Below, piece by piece: positions 7,739 to 15,232 of a stretch of DNA of 64,000 bases. The notes under the pieces were generated by a model. The model was not told the origin of the DNA. It made no database searches and was given only the letters and a program-made list of their open reading frames with translations. A program made the translations under genes and the position numbers. The DNA lies in the NCBI GenBank assembly GCA_947087275.1, contig CAMUBZ010000001.1, forward strand, positions 1-64,000. Direction: 5' to 3'. The first letter of the stretch is position 1. Each line of letters begins with the position of its first letter. The stretch is from an uncultured Candidatus Saccharibacteria bacterium (GTDB taxonomy: Bacteria > Patescibacteriota > Saccharimonadia > Saccharimonadales > Saccharimonadaceae).

Positions 7739-8038
7739 ATGTTAGATATCTTCATTACATCACGAGTGCGGCGTAAGATTGTCGTAGTTTTTGCGAAATA
7801 TCCCGATTTTAAGACACATGTGCGGGCGCTGTCGAAGTTGATTAAGGAAGATCCGGGCAATATTCAGCGCGAGTTGCAGCGGTTGGAGCGCGGTGGGTTT
7901 TTGTTGGTGACACAAAAGGGTAATACCAAGATCTATCAGATGAATAAGCAATTCCCGTTGCTCAAGGAGTTGCAAAGTATGGTGATAAAGTCACAACAGA
8001 TGTCCAAGACCAATAAAGCCGACAAATCTCTAGGGTAA
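7739..8038 (+). CDS. winged-helix DNA-binding protein
   Basis: This 99-aa protein has the layout of a short ArsR/MarR-like winged helix: a leading helix (SRVRRKIVVVFAKYP), a helix-turn-helix (HVRALSKLIKEDPGNIQRELQRLERGG split over residues 22-49) and a wing (FLLVTQKGNTKIYQMN). 'P-x-N-x-x-R-E-L-x-R-L-E-x-x-G-x-L' is typical of transcriptional regulators. It has a GAGGAGAGG site before the ATG. recJ starts 9 nt after its stop, so they probably form one operon. Its target is unknown. Confidence 0.75.
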   Translation: MLDIFITSRVRRKIVVVFAKYPDFKTHVRALSKLIKEDPGNIQRELQRLERGGFLLVTQKGNTKIYQMNKQFPLLKELQSMVIKSQQMSKTNKADKSLG

Positions 8039-8047
8039 TTTGCAGGC

Positions 8048-9766
8048 GTGAGTGCGCTGTTTGAGGAGTTGTTGCGGATACGCGAGGTGGAGCCGGGTTT
8101 TTTGAACCCCAAATATGAAGAATGCGTGAACCCGATGATGTTGCCAGATATGCAAAAGGCGGTGGCGCGGATTCGTTTAGCGGTGGAGCGGCGCGAGAAG
8201 GTGATAATTTATGGCGACTATGATGCCGATGGCGTAACGGCGAGTACGGTGTTGCATGATACCTTGGTGCTTGCAGGGGTTCTGGCGGAAAATCTGGAAA
8301 TTATGTTGCCAAACCGGTTTGCGGATGGTTATGGTATGAGCACAAAAGTTGTGAAGCGAGCTACCGAAACGGGGGTGAAGTTAGTGATGACGGTAGACTG
8401 TGGAAGCCGTAATCACGAAATTGTGGAACAGTTGAATGCGCAAGGGGTGGACGTGATTATTACGGATCACCACGAATGTGCGGAGACGCTGCCTCAGGCA
8501 GTAGCCGTAGTTAACCCAAAACGGAGAGATTTGAGTGTGTATGGGAGCGAACTTGCTGGTGGCGAGCAATCTCTCGGCGCGCGCGGGTCGGATTCTTTAG
8601 ATGACGAGAGCGCGCCTGTGCTCGCAGAAGCAAGTTTGCAACTATGTGGGCTACGAGATCTGGCAGGGGTGGGTGTGGTGTTTAAGTTGGCGCAAGCCTT
8701 GGTGCGGGCGGGGATGATTCCGGAAGGGCAAGAAAAATGGTTGTTGGATTTGGTGCTGATTGGTACAGTGTGCGATAGCATGCGCCTCCGAGGAGAGAAT
8801 CGACGGCTATGTTATTATGGATTTAAGGTTCTAGAAAAGACGCGGCGCGCAGGGTTGAAGGAACTGATGTTAGCCGCAGGGGTAAAACGGTTGAACAGTG
8901 AAGCGGTGGGGTTTCAGGTCGGGCCGCGTCTGAACGCCGCGGGTCGCATGGAAAGTGCCGATCAGGCGTTGCAACTGCTGCTGGCTGAGAGTCGGCCACA
9001 GGCGGCGGCGTTAGCGTTGCAACTAGAGAATTTGAATAAGTCACGCAAAACCCAGCAGCAGGCAGCGCTAAAAGAGATTACGACCCGCGGCGTAGAGGGC
9101 GGGGCGGTGATGGTCGAATGTGGGGATTGGCATGAGGGCATTTTGGGGATTGTGGCCGGGAAACTAGTGGAGCAATATCACCGCCCCGCCATAGTGCTCG
9201 CCGAAACCGGCGAGGAATATAAAGGCTCAGGCCGCAGCTTCGGTGAGTTTAATCTGGCAGAGGCCCTGACGGTTTGTAAAGATTACATTATTTCTGGTGG
9301 TGGCCACGCCGAAGCCTGCGGCCTGAAAGTAGCTAAAGACAAAATTGCCGATTTTCGGCGAGCCATTAATGCCTATTATGATGGATTACAACTCAAGAAC
9401 CAGGAGCGGTTTTTGGACGTGAAGGAAGATTTGGCGGTAACGGATTTTGAGCAGCTATCTCTAGAACTAGTGGCGGAATTACAAAAGTTGGAACCGTATG
9501 GTATAGGTAATGAGGAGCCGATTTTTCTCTTGCCAGAGGTGCGCGTGATCGAAGCAGCAAAACTCGGCGTCGACGGTAAGCATCTGCGTTTGACGGTTTG
9601 GGATCAAAATGGTAAAAGTTTGAAGTTAATCCAGTTTTATGCACCAGAAGAATACCTCAAATTACGGGGTGGGGAAGTCATAAATGCCTGGATTACGCTG
9701 GGAGAAAATGAGTTTCGGGGGTTGCGCAGCGTGGAGGGGAGAATTGTGAAGTTAGCCGTATTGTAG
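8048..9766 (+). CDS. recJ: single-strand DNA exonuclease RecJ, with palindrome insertion
   Basis: This 572-aa DHH-family 5'-3' exonuclease acts in recombinational and mismatch repair. It shows YGDYDADGVT (about 55-64), the DHH motif in TDHHE (about 139-143), and the DHHA1 motif GGHAEACG in the C-terminal half, followed by an OB-like domain. Between NPKRRDLSVY and LCGLRDLAGVG a segment of about 33 acidic and small residues is inserted, exactly where the palindromic element 8547-8639 lies. In other RecJ proteins this loop is short. The start codon is GTG or ATG-like at 8048, closely following the regulator gene. Confidence 0.92.
   Translation: MSALFEELLRIREVEPGFLNPKYEECVNPMMLPDMQKAVARIRLAVERREKVIIYGDYDADGVTASTVLHDTLVLAGVLAENLEIMLPNRFADGYGMSTKVVKRATETGVKLVMTVDCGSRNHEIVEQLNAQGVDVIITDHHECAETLPQAVAVVNPKRRDLSVYGSELAGGEQSLGARGSDSLDDESAPVLAEASLQLCGLRDLAGVGVVFKLAQALVRAGMIPEGQEKWLLDLVLIGTVCDSMRLRGENRRLCYYGFKVLEKTRRAGLKELMLAAGVKRLNSEAVGFQVGPRLNAAGRMESADQALQLLLAESRPQAAALALQLENLNKSRKTQQQAALKEITTRGVEGGAVMVECGDWHEGILGIVAGKLVEQYHRPAIVLAETGEEYKGSGRSFGEFNLAEALTVCKDYIISGGGHAEACGLKVAKDKIADFRRAINAYYDGLQLKNQERFLDVKEDLAVTDFEQLSLELVAELQKLEPYGIGNEEPIFLLPEVRVIEAAKLGVDGKHLRLTVWDQNGKSLKLIQFYAPEEYLKLRGGEVINAWITLGENEFRGLRSVEGRIVKLAVL
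8547..8639. repeat. palindromic element inside recJ
   Basis: The arms GCGAACTTGCT (8547-8557) and AGCAAGTTTGC (8629-8639) enclose GGCGAGCA/TGCTCGC and CTCTCGxCGCGC/GCGCGxGAG blocks, giving a long bulged hairpin. Its length keeps the RecJ frame open. Confidence 0.75.
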
Positions 9767-9787
9767 ACAATCTTGAGGCGTCTACCA

Positions 9788-9892
9788 TTGACATTTTTGG
9801 AATTCTGTGCTATTATGAAATCATAAGCCCTATGTAGGGCGCTATCTGTAGTGGTGTATAACAAAAAATAACCCCTTGCGAGGTTATTTTTG
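9788..9892 (+). ncRNA. candidate small RNA
   Basis: TTGACA (9788-9793) and TATTAT (9811-9816) are 17 nt apart. The predicted transcript starts near 9823, begins with a GCCCT/AGGGC hairpin and ends at a terminator near 9892, about 65-70 nt. The next plus-strand gene is 400 nt away, beyond that terminator and an opposing gene, so the promoter seems to serve only this RNA. Confidence 0.4.
9863..9892. terminator. bidirectional terminator
   Basis: AAAATAACC and GGTTATTTT arms with A/T flanks on both sides. It can end both rpsU (minus) and the small RNA (plus). Confidence 0.75.
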
Positions 9893-9894
9893 GA

Positions 9895-10113
9895 TTATTT
9901 CAGCCCAAGGCGCATACGCTCGGCCTTCTCAGCGCGACGAATCTCGCGGATGATAGCCTTGCTGCGGCGCTCACGCTTGGAAATTGGCTTAGAGAAGCGC
10001 ATCTGCGACTTCTTGAGGGGCATAATCCCGCTCTGCAAAACCTTGCGGTTGAACCGACGGATGAGGTTTTCATTAGCCTCGTTCTGATCTTTACGTGTAA
10101 CTTTGATTGCCAT
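9895..10113 (-). CDS. rpsU: 30S ribosomal protein bS21
   Basis: This 72-aa very basic protein has the bS21 pattern: an N-terminal strand (MAIKVTRKD), ENLIRRFNRKVLQSGI, and a long Arg/Lys/Glu helix (KPISKRERRSKA, EIRRAEKAERMR). It sits in the 30S platform and contacts the anti-Shine-Dalgarno region. It is of interest here because so many genes look leaderless. Confidence 0.92.
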   Translation of the reverse strand: MAIKVTRKDQNEANENLIRRFNRKVLQSGIMPLKKSQMRFSKPISKRERRSKAIIREIRRAEKAERMRLGLK

Positions 10114-10150
10114 ACTATCTGCATTATATCAAATATATCTTTATTATGCA

Positions 10151-10279
10151 ACCCCTTTACATCTTTATTAACGATATCCGGTGGGCCTCTCCTCATCTAA
10201 AGAAACCCTCCGGGCGGGCTCTGCCATACGGAACCGGCTCAGCCGAGAAATGATGTCTTATAACAAAGATATAAAGGGT
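10151..10279. repeat. palindromic element upstream of adk
   Basis: Left arm 10151-10177 (ACCCCTTTACATCTTTATTA...) and right arm 10253-10279 (...TAACAAAGATATAAAGGGT) are inverted copies with few mismatches, and inner CCGGT/ACCGG blocks pair. The element ends one base before the adk -10 box. Confidence 0.7.
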
Positions 10280-10293
10280 GTATAATATAAGGC

Positions 10294-10836
10294 ATGATTA
10301 TTTTGATGGGCTTAGCAGGTAGCGGCAAAAGTACACAGGGGCAGTTGTTAGCGCAAGAGACAGGGCGCGTGTGGTTGTCGACAGGGCAGATTTTGCGGGA
10401 TTTGGGGGATGCAGAACTCCAGGCCGCTCTTAAACGAGGGGAGTTGGCGCCAGATAGTGTAATAATACCGTTACTAGAGGCCGAATTGCAGGATTTGGCA
10501 GCAAAGGGGAAAGATTGCGTATTGGACGGTTTTCCGCGTACCGCGCCACAGGCACAGTGGGTGGTGGAGAGTATAGCGGATCGGATAGAGATGGTGGTAC
10601 GGATTATAGTACCAAAAGATGAATTGGTGCGACGGATGCAGCTGAGGGGGCGAGCAGACGACCAAAGTTTGGAAGCGATAACAGAGAGGTTTCGATTGGC
10701 TGAACAAAATATTTATTCAATTTGTGAGATTTTGCAGAGCAAGGGAATTAAGATTGTAGATGTGGATGGAATAGGTACGGTAGAGGAGGTGCAAGCACGA
10801 ATGAAACAGGTAATAACAGAGGTAGAAAATGAATAA
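10294..10836 (+). CDS. adk: adenylate kinase
   Basis: The 180-aa protein interconverts ATP + AMP and 2 ADP. It has a P-loop MGLAGSGKST (5-14), the AMP-site DGFPRT motif, and a short LID (RLRGRADDQ type without the zinc insertion). The P-loop is GSGKST instead of the usual GAGKGT, so another NMP kinase is possible, though DGFPRT favours Adk. TATAAT at 10281-10286 is 7 nt before the ATG, so it is probably leaderless. It overlaps map by 8 nt. Confidence 0.85.
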   Translation: MIILMGLAGSGKSTQGQLLAQETGRVWLSTGQILRDLGDAELQAALKRGELAPDSVIIPLLEAELQDLAAKGKDCVLDGFPRTAPQAQWVVESIADRIEMVVRIIVPKDELVRRMQLRGRADDQSLEAITERFRLAEQNIYSICEILQSKGIKIVDVDGIGTVEEVQARMKQVITEVENE

Positions 10837-11614
10837 AAAATTTATACATCCTGTGGAAAACTCCCAGGAACTAGAGAAGAAAATTGCAGCAATGCGCAAG
10901 GGTGGCAAAATTTTGGGGAATTTGCTGCGTGATTTGAAGGCATATGTGCAACCCGGGATGACAGGAAGGGAAATTGACGCCTGGGTGCGGGCAGAGATCG
11001 TGAAGCGGGGGGCGAAGGTGGCGTATGATTATCTAGAAGAGAGTTTCCCTGGGGCGATTTGCATTTCGGTGAATGATGAGTTGGTGCATGGTGCGCCGAC
11101 GGATGAAGTGTTGGAAGAAGGAGATAAGGTGAGTTTTGATCTTGATGTGTTATATGACGGATATTATACCGATTCGGCTTTTACGATGATTGTAGGCAAA
11201 AAAGGTTCTCCTGCGGTGAAACAGATGATTGTGACGACGGAGCGCGCAATGTGGGCGGGAATTGATGTGGTCAAAGCGGGCACCAAAATTGGTGATATTG
11301 GCTATGCGGTAGAGAAAGTACTACGACAAGGTAAACTAGGGGTGATCGAGAATTATATTGGCCATGGGATTGGCAAAGAGATGCATATGAAGCCCGATGT
11401 GCCAAATTATGGGGTGCGGGGGCATGGTTATATTCTAAAAGTGGGGGATACGATTTGTATTGAACCGATGTCGTCCTTGGGAAAACCGGCTAATTATGTG
11501 GATCGAGAGAGTAATTGGACGGTCAAGATGAAGGATGGATCAATCGGTTGTCACTGCGAGCACACGATTTTGGTAACAGAGGATGGTTGCGAAGTATTGA
11601 CCTTGGCGGATTAG
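10829..11614 (+). CDS. map: methionine aminopeptidase type I
   Basis: The 261-aa enzyme trims N-terminal methionine after deformylation. It has the pita-bread fold signatures: SVNDELVHGAP, the first Asp ligands in SFDLDVLYDGYYTDSAFT, the His in YIGHGIGKEMH, and Glu ligands in CIEPMSSL and CEHTILVTEDG. The start overlaps adk, so both are translated from one mRNA. Gene pair adk-map is a common bacterial arrangement, here detached from the ribosomal operon. Confidence 0.95.
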   Translation: MNKKFIHPVENSQELEKKIAAMRKGGKILGNLLRDLKAYVQPGMTGREIDAWVRAEIVKRGAKVAYDYLEESFPGAICISVNDELVHGAPTDEVLEEGDKVSFDLDVLYDGYYTDSAFTMIVGKKGSPAVKQMIVTTERAMWAGIDVVKAGTKIGDIGYAVEKVLRQGKLGVIENYIGHGIGKEMHMKPDVPNYGVRGHGYILKVGDTICIEPMSSLGKPANYVDRESNWTVKMKDGSIGCHCEHTILVTEDGCEVLTLAD

Positions 11615-11669
11615 TTTCTTGAGGTTTTTGGCGGTTGTAATTTGTTAAGAATTACGCTATAATGAGCTT

Positions 11670-12893
11670 ATGGATGAAATTTCGCGCTATGCAGTTGGAC
11701 TAGATGTTGGCACAAATAATGTGCGGACCGTGGTGGCGAGCGTGACACATGGTGGGGCTTTGAATGTGATTGGCTATGCCGAGGTGCCAAATTCTGGGAT
11801 GCGCCGCGGTGTGGTGGCGAATCTTTCGGGTCCAGCGCAAGCGATTGACCGAGCCCTGGGCGAAGCGGAGCGGATGAGTGGTCATGAGGTGAATAGTGCG
11901 ACGATTTCGATTAACGGTGCACAGATTGTGTCAACGCGCACTGAGGGGATGATTGCCGTCGGTGGCATGGAACACGAGATTACAGAGAGTGACTTAGCGC
12001 GGGTAGAAGATGTGGCATTGCAGGGTAGAATTCCGGCCAATCAAGCCGTGCTGAAGGTAATTCCGTTACAATTTGTGCTTGATGGTCAAGGTGGAATCAA
12101 AGACCCACTTGGGATGACGGGTTCAAGATTGGAAATGAAGGCCAATGTGGTGTCAACAATGACGCCAAATTATGAAAATTTGCGTAAGACGGCTGAGCAA
12201 GCAAATGTGACGGCTGAACAGGTGGTACCGAGTGTAGAAGCGGCCGCACGAGCAGTATTGACCGAGCGTCAACGTGAAAACGGTGTGGCGGTAGTGGATA
12301 TTGGTGCAGCGACGACGGGCGTAGCGGTTTATGAAGAGAATGATTTGCAATATATTGGGGTAGTGCCAGTTGGGTCAAATAATATTACCAATGATTTGGC
12401 CGTGATGTTGGCGATTGATACGGAGGTGGCAGAGGAAATTAAACGACGATTTGCCACAGGTAGTTTTGGCTCGGTGGATGCGCCAGTAGTGATAAGGTGG
12501 CGGGGCAAAGAATTGCGGTTTGAGCGGAGTCAGATTGACGAAGTGGTGCAAGCCCGAATTGAGGAAATTTTGGATTTGGTGCGCAAAGAACTCAAGAAAG
12601 CGCATTATGATCAGCGGTTACCTGAGGGTGTGGTGCTGACGGGTGGTGGGGCTAAGATGCGTGACATTGATAAATTTGTGCGTGAGGTTCTCCAGACTTC
12701 AGTCAAGGTGGGCGTGCCGGCGGGGCTGTCTGGCATGACTGACGTGCTTGGCAAGCCCGAGTACGCAACTGCTGTTGGATTGATGCTGGCTAGCCTAGAT
12801 GGTGGGTCGTTGGTTCAGGGCAAGAAAGTCCGTGGTAAGGCCAAAAAAGATAAGAAACCGGGTGTAATCAAGCGTTTCTTGAGTAAATTTTAA
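11670..12893 (+). CDS. ftsA: cell division protein FtsA
   Basis: This 407-aa actin-like protein tethers FtsZ to the membrane. It shows the phosphate-1 loop VGLDVGTNNVR, SHS2/1C subdomain, phosphate-2 VVDIGAATTGVAVY and the adenosine motif VLTGGGAKM. The C-terminus is a basic linker (KKVRGKAKKDKKP) and an amphipathic membrane-targeting helix GVIKRFLSKF. TATAAT at 11658-11663 lies 6 nt before the ATG: predicted leaderless. ftsZ follows 64 nt later with its own -10 (TATACT, 12913 region). Confidence 0.95.
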   Translation: MDEISRYAVGLDVGTNNVRTVVASVTHGGALNVIGYAEVPNSGMRRGVVANLSGPAQAIDRALGEAERMSGHEVNSATISINGAQIVSTRTEGMIAVGGMEHEITESDLARVEDVALQGRIPANQAVLKVIPLQFVLDGQGGIKDPLGMTGSRLEMKANVVSTMTPNYENLRKTAEQANVTAEQVVPSVEAAARAVLTERQRENGVAVVDIGAATTGVAVYEENDLQYIGVVPVGSNNITNDLAVMLAIDTEVAEEIKRRFATGSFGSVDAPVVIRWRGKELRFERSQIDEVVQARIEEILDLVRKELKKAHYDQRLPEGVVLTGGGAKMRDIDKFVREVLQTSVKVGVPAGLSGMTDVLGKPEYATAVGLMLASLDGGSLVQGKKVRGKAKKDKKPGVIKRFLSKF

Positions 12894-12957
12894 TAATTCT
12901 AGTAGATGTGTGGTATACTAGAGAAAGATAAGAGAGGATAAGCGAGGTACGAAAACT

Positions 12958-14238
12958 ATGCCTGAGATTAAGCCAACAGAGGTAGAGAGTTCAGCAAGTA
13001 TTAAGGTTGTCGGTGTAGGTGGCGCAGGCGGCTCAGCAATAGATAGAATGAAAGAAGTCGGGTTGTCCGGCGTGGAGTTTGTGGCAGTTAATACGGATGC
13101 CCAGGCTTTACACCACTCATCGGCTGAGACCAAAGTGCATATTGGCCGTGGTTTGGGTGCTGGCGGTGATCCAGAAAAAGGTCGCGATGCGGCTGATAGC
13201 GCTCGGGAAGCGATTGGCAAATCGCTTGAGGGTGCAGATATGGTGTTTATTACGCTTGGTGCTGGTGGTGGTACTGGTTCCGGTGCGGGACCGATCGTGG
13301 CAGAAGAGGCTAAGAATCGTGATATTTTGACAGTTGGCGTAGCAACGAAACCATTTACGTTCGAAGGGGCTAAGCGTCGTGAGAATGCTGATGTAGCAAT
13401 TGAAAATTTGTCCAAGAATGTTGACGCTTTGATTACAATTCCGAATGACCGGTTATTGCAGACAATTGATCCTAGGACGCCACTTCTTGAGACATTCAAG
13501 ATTGCGGATGACGTTTTGCGCCAAGGTGTGCAGGGAATCTCTGAACTGATTACTGAGCATAGTTTGATTAACCTTGACTTTGCTGACGTAAAAGCAGTAA
13601 TGAAGAATGCTGGTAGCGCTTTGATGGGGATTGGCCGGGCTTCTGGTGATAATCGTGCCGTACTGGCAGCACAGCAGGCGATTGAGAGCCCGTTGATTGA
13701 GGTCAAGATTGATGGCGCACGTGGCGTGCTCTTCTCAGTGGCGGGTGGTTATGATATGGCCATGAGTGAAGTGCAGGATGCGGCCGAAGTAATTACTGCG
13801 GCAGTGGCTCCAGATGCTAATATTATCTTTGGGGCTAGCATTCGTCCAGAATTAGAAGATGAAATTGTGGTGACAGTAGTAGCAACGGGTTTTGATTCGG
13901 AGTACTATCGCAAGTTAGATGCTGAACGGGGTGGTAATGATCAGCAGGTCTTGAGTAGCCAGACGGTGGCTGATGTGTTGCCTCAGCAGCCTCAGAATAA
14001 TGTTGTTGATATGAATTCTGGTAGTAGCAATTATTACGGTAGTAGTTATGGTAGTTACAGTAGCCAGAGTGTGGTGCAACCACCAGTGAATAATCAACCG
14101 GTTGAACCGGCGACGTCTGACTTTACGGCAGAGAATCGCTCAAATATGTGGGATAGTATCCGGAATGATAACTCAGAAGATGATTTGGATGTGCCACCGT
14201 CTTTGCGGGATCGTCTGCGGGGCAAGGGTAAGGAGTAG
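12958..14238 (+). CDS. ftsZ: cell division GTPase FtsZ
   Basis: The 426-aa tubulin homologue forms the Z-ring. It has GVGGAGGSAIDRM, the tubulin signature GAGGGTGSGAGP, the T7-loop region NLDFADVKAVM, and a Ser/Asn/Tyr/Gln-rich C-terminal linker with repeated GSSNYYGSSYGSYSS. The conserved tail peptide that binds FtsA is seen as DLDVPPSLRDRL. The NrdR-like gene starts 3 nt after the stop and uses an AGGAG overlapping it, so they are co-translated. Confidence 0.97.
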   Translation: MPEIKPTEVESSASIKVVGVGGAGGSAIDRMKEVGLSGVEFVAVNTDAQALHHSSAETKVHIGRGLGAGGDPEKGRDAADSAREAIGKSLEGADMVFITLGAGGGTGSGAGPIVAEEAKNRDILTVGVATKPFTFEGAKRRENADVAIENLSKNVDALITIPNDRLLQTIDPRTPLLETFKIADDVLRQGVQGISELITEHSLINLDFADVKAVMKNAGSALMGIGRASGDNRAVLAAQQAIESPLIEVKIDGARGVLFSVAGGYDMAMSEVQDAAEVITAAVAPDANIIFGASIRPELEDEIVVTVVATGFDSEYYRKLDAERGGNDQQVLSSQTVADVLPQQPQNNVVDMNSGSSNYYGSSYGSYSSQSVVQPPVNNQPVEPATSDFTAENRSNMWDSIRNDNSEDDLDVPPSLRDRLRGKGKE

Positions 14239-14241
14239 ACC

Positions 14242-14706
14242 GTGGTGACGGCTCCGAGAATTGGCGATAGTAAGGTGCTCGAGAGTCGGGAAACTGACGA
14301 CGGTACGACGATTCGCCGTCGGCGCGTGAGCGCCGACGGCCATCGGTTCACGACTTATGAGCGGATTGAGTTGCCGCAGTTGATTGTGCGTAAACGGAGC
14401 GGGAATCGTGAGGTGTTTGATCGCGATAAGTTGATCAACTCCGTACGGCGTAGCGTGGGTAAGTTTATGAACTCCGAATTAGAAGTTGAAGAAGTCGTGA
14501 ACCGAGTCGAAAATCACCTCCGCCAGTGCAGTGAGGAAGAGGTGACGTCGGAGCAAGTGGGAAATGCAGTCCTCGATGTGCTGGCGGAGAAGAATGAAGT
14601 GGCTTATGTGCGTTTTGCAAGTGTGTTTTTGAAGTTTACAACATTAGACGATTTTGAGCGTATCCTTCGTGAACGAAGGAAGAAAGGGTGTGATATATGC
14701 GCATAA
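14242..14706 (+). CDS. NrdR-like ATP-cone protein lacking the zinc ribbon
   Basis: The 154-aa protein aligns along the length of NrdR, the ribonucleotide reductase repressor: VLESRETDDGTTIRRRR, GHRFTTYERIELPQLIVRKR, the ATP-cone (REVFDRDKLINSVRRSV to NEVAYVRFASVFLKF). All four zinc-ribbon cysteines are replaced: the N-terminal CPxCG position reads PRIGDS and the second CPxCG position reads VSADG. So the ATP-sensing cone is kept but the DNA-binding ribbon has lost its metal site. It has an unusual C-terminus with CDICA. It starts at GTG right behind ftsZ. Confidence 0.85.
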   Translation: MVTAPRIGDSKVLESRETDDGTTIRRRRVSADGHRFTTYERIELPQLIVRKRSGNREVFDRDKLINSVRRSVGKFMNSELEVEEVVNRVENHLRQCSEEEVTSEQVGNAVLDVLAEKNEVAYVRFASVFLKFTTLDDFERILRERRKKGCDICA

Positions 14707-14960
14707 TATGTGTGTGGCGGCGAGAAAGTGATTACGGTCGCACGGTAGAAGAATGGCTTACCGAGTTTGAACGGCGAACGGGGGTAGAGATTGAAAGCCT
14801 TGATCCAGATACACGAGAGGGGGAGAGCATTTGTCGAGCGTATGATGTGGTAGAATATCCGACGATTATCGCCATAGATAATAATGGTGGGGTTTTGTCG
14901 GTGTGGAAAGGTCGGAATTTGCCGACTTTTGACGAAGTGAATTATTGGGTGATGAAATAG
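14697..14960 (+). CDS. thioredoxin-fold protein without CxxC
   Basis: The 87-aa protein starts with a strand MRIICVWRRES, has a helix, and then VVEYPTIIAIDNNGGVLSVWKGRNLPTFDEV, which mimics the cis-proline half of thioredoxin (V-x-x-x-P-T-hydrophobic-hydrophobic-D-x-x-G). The redox CxxC is absent, leaving only C5 and C48. It overlaps the NrdR-like gene by 10 nt. A thioredoxin-like partner of unknown role is the best description. Confidence 0.55.
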   Translation: MRIICVWRRESDYGRTVEEWLTEFERRTGVEIESLDPDTREGESICRAYDVVEYPTIIAIDNNGGVLSVWKGRNLPTFDEVNYWVMK

Positions 14961-14983
14961 TCAATAGCGTGTAACGCTATTGA
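14961..14983 (+). terminator. hairpin terminator of the ftsZ operon
   Basis: TCAATAGCG/CGCTATTGA form a 9-bp stem immediately after the stop codon, with T-rich DNA behind it. Confidence 0.6.
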
Positions 14984-15017
14984 CGAAATTTGTCAGCCTT
15001 TTTTGCGTGAATTATGA

Positions 15018-15222
15018 TATAATCGAAATAGAAAAGCGTTTGAGCGGCTATCACCCGCGAGTTGGCGAAAGAACAGGGAAACCTTAGTAGAATCGCTCGT
15101 GAGTCTGCGTGAAAGATGGAAGTAAGAGTTTAGCGTTTAGCTAAGAAGTTAGATGGTACCGCCCGCTTGGGTTCTAACGGTTTATATAATCGTAGAAACC
15201 AACGGGATTTTTTATTAAAACA
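15018..15222 (+). promoter_or_regulatory. T-box leader for ileS
   Basis: An extended -10 (TGATATAAT, ending 15023) starts a leader of about 200 nt. It contains CTATCACCCGCGAG (around 15047-15060), which resembles the isoleucine specifier (ATC) segment of actinobacterial ileS T-boxes, followed by GCGAAAGAACAGG. It also has the T-box bulge sequence ATGGTACCGC (15152-15161) that pairs with the tRNA 3' end. A GGTTT/AAACC stem with CCCG/CGGG below it and a T-run at 15208-15214 looks like the terminator. Uncharged tRNA-Ile would promote readthrough. The compact stem I recalls the ultrashort class. Confidence 0.8.
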
Positions 15223-15232
15223 AAGGAGCATT

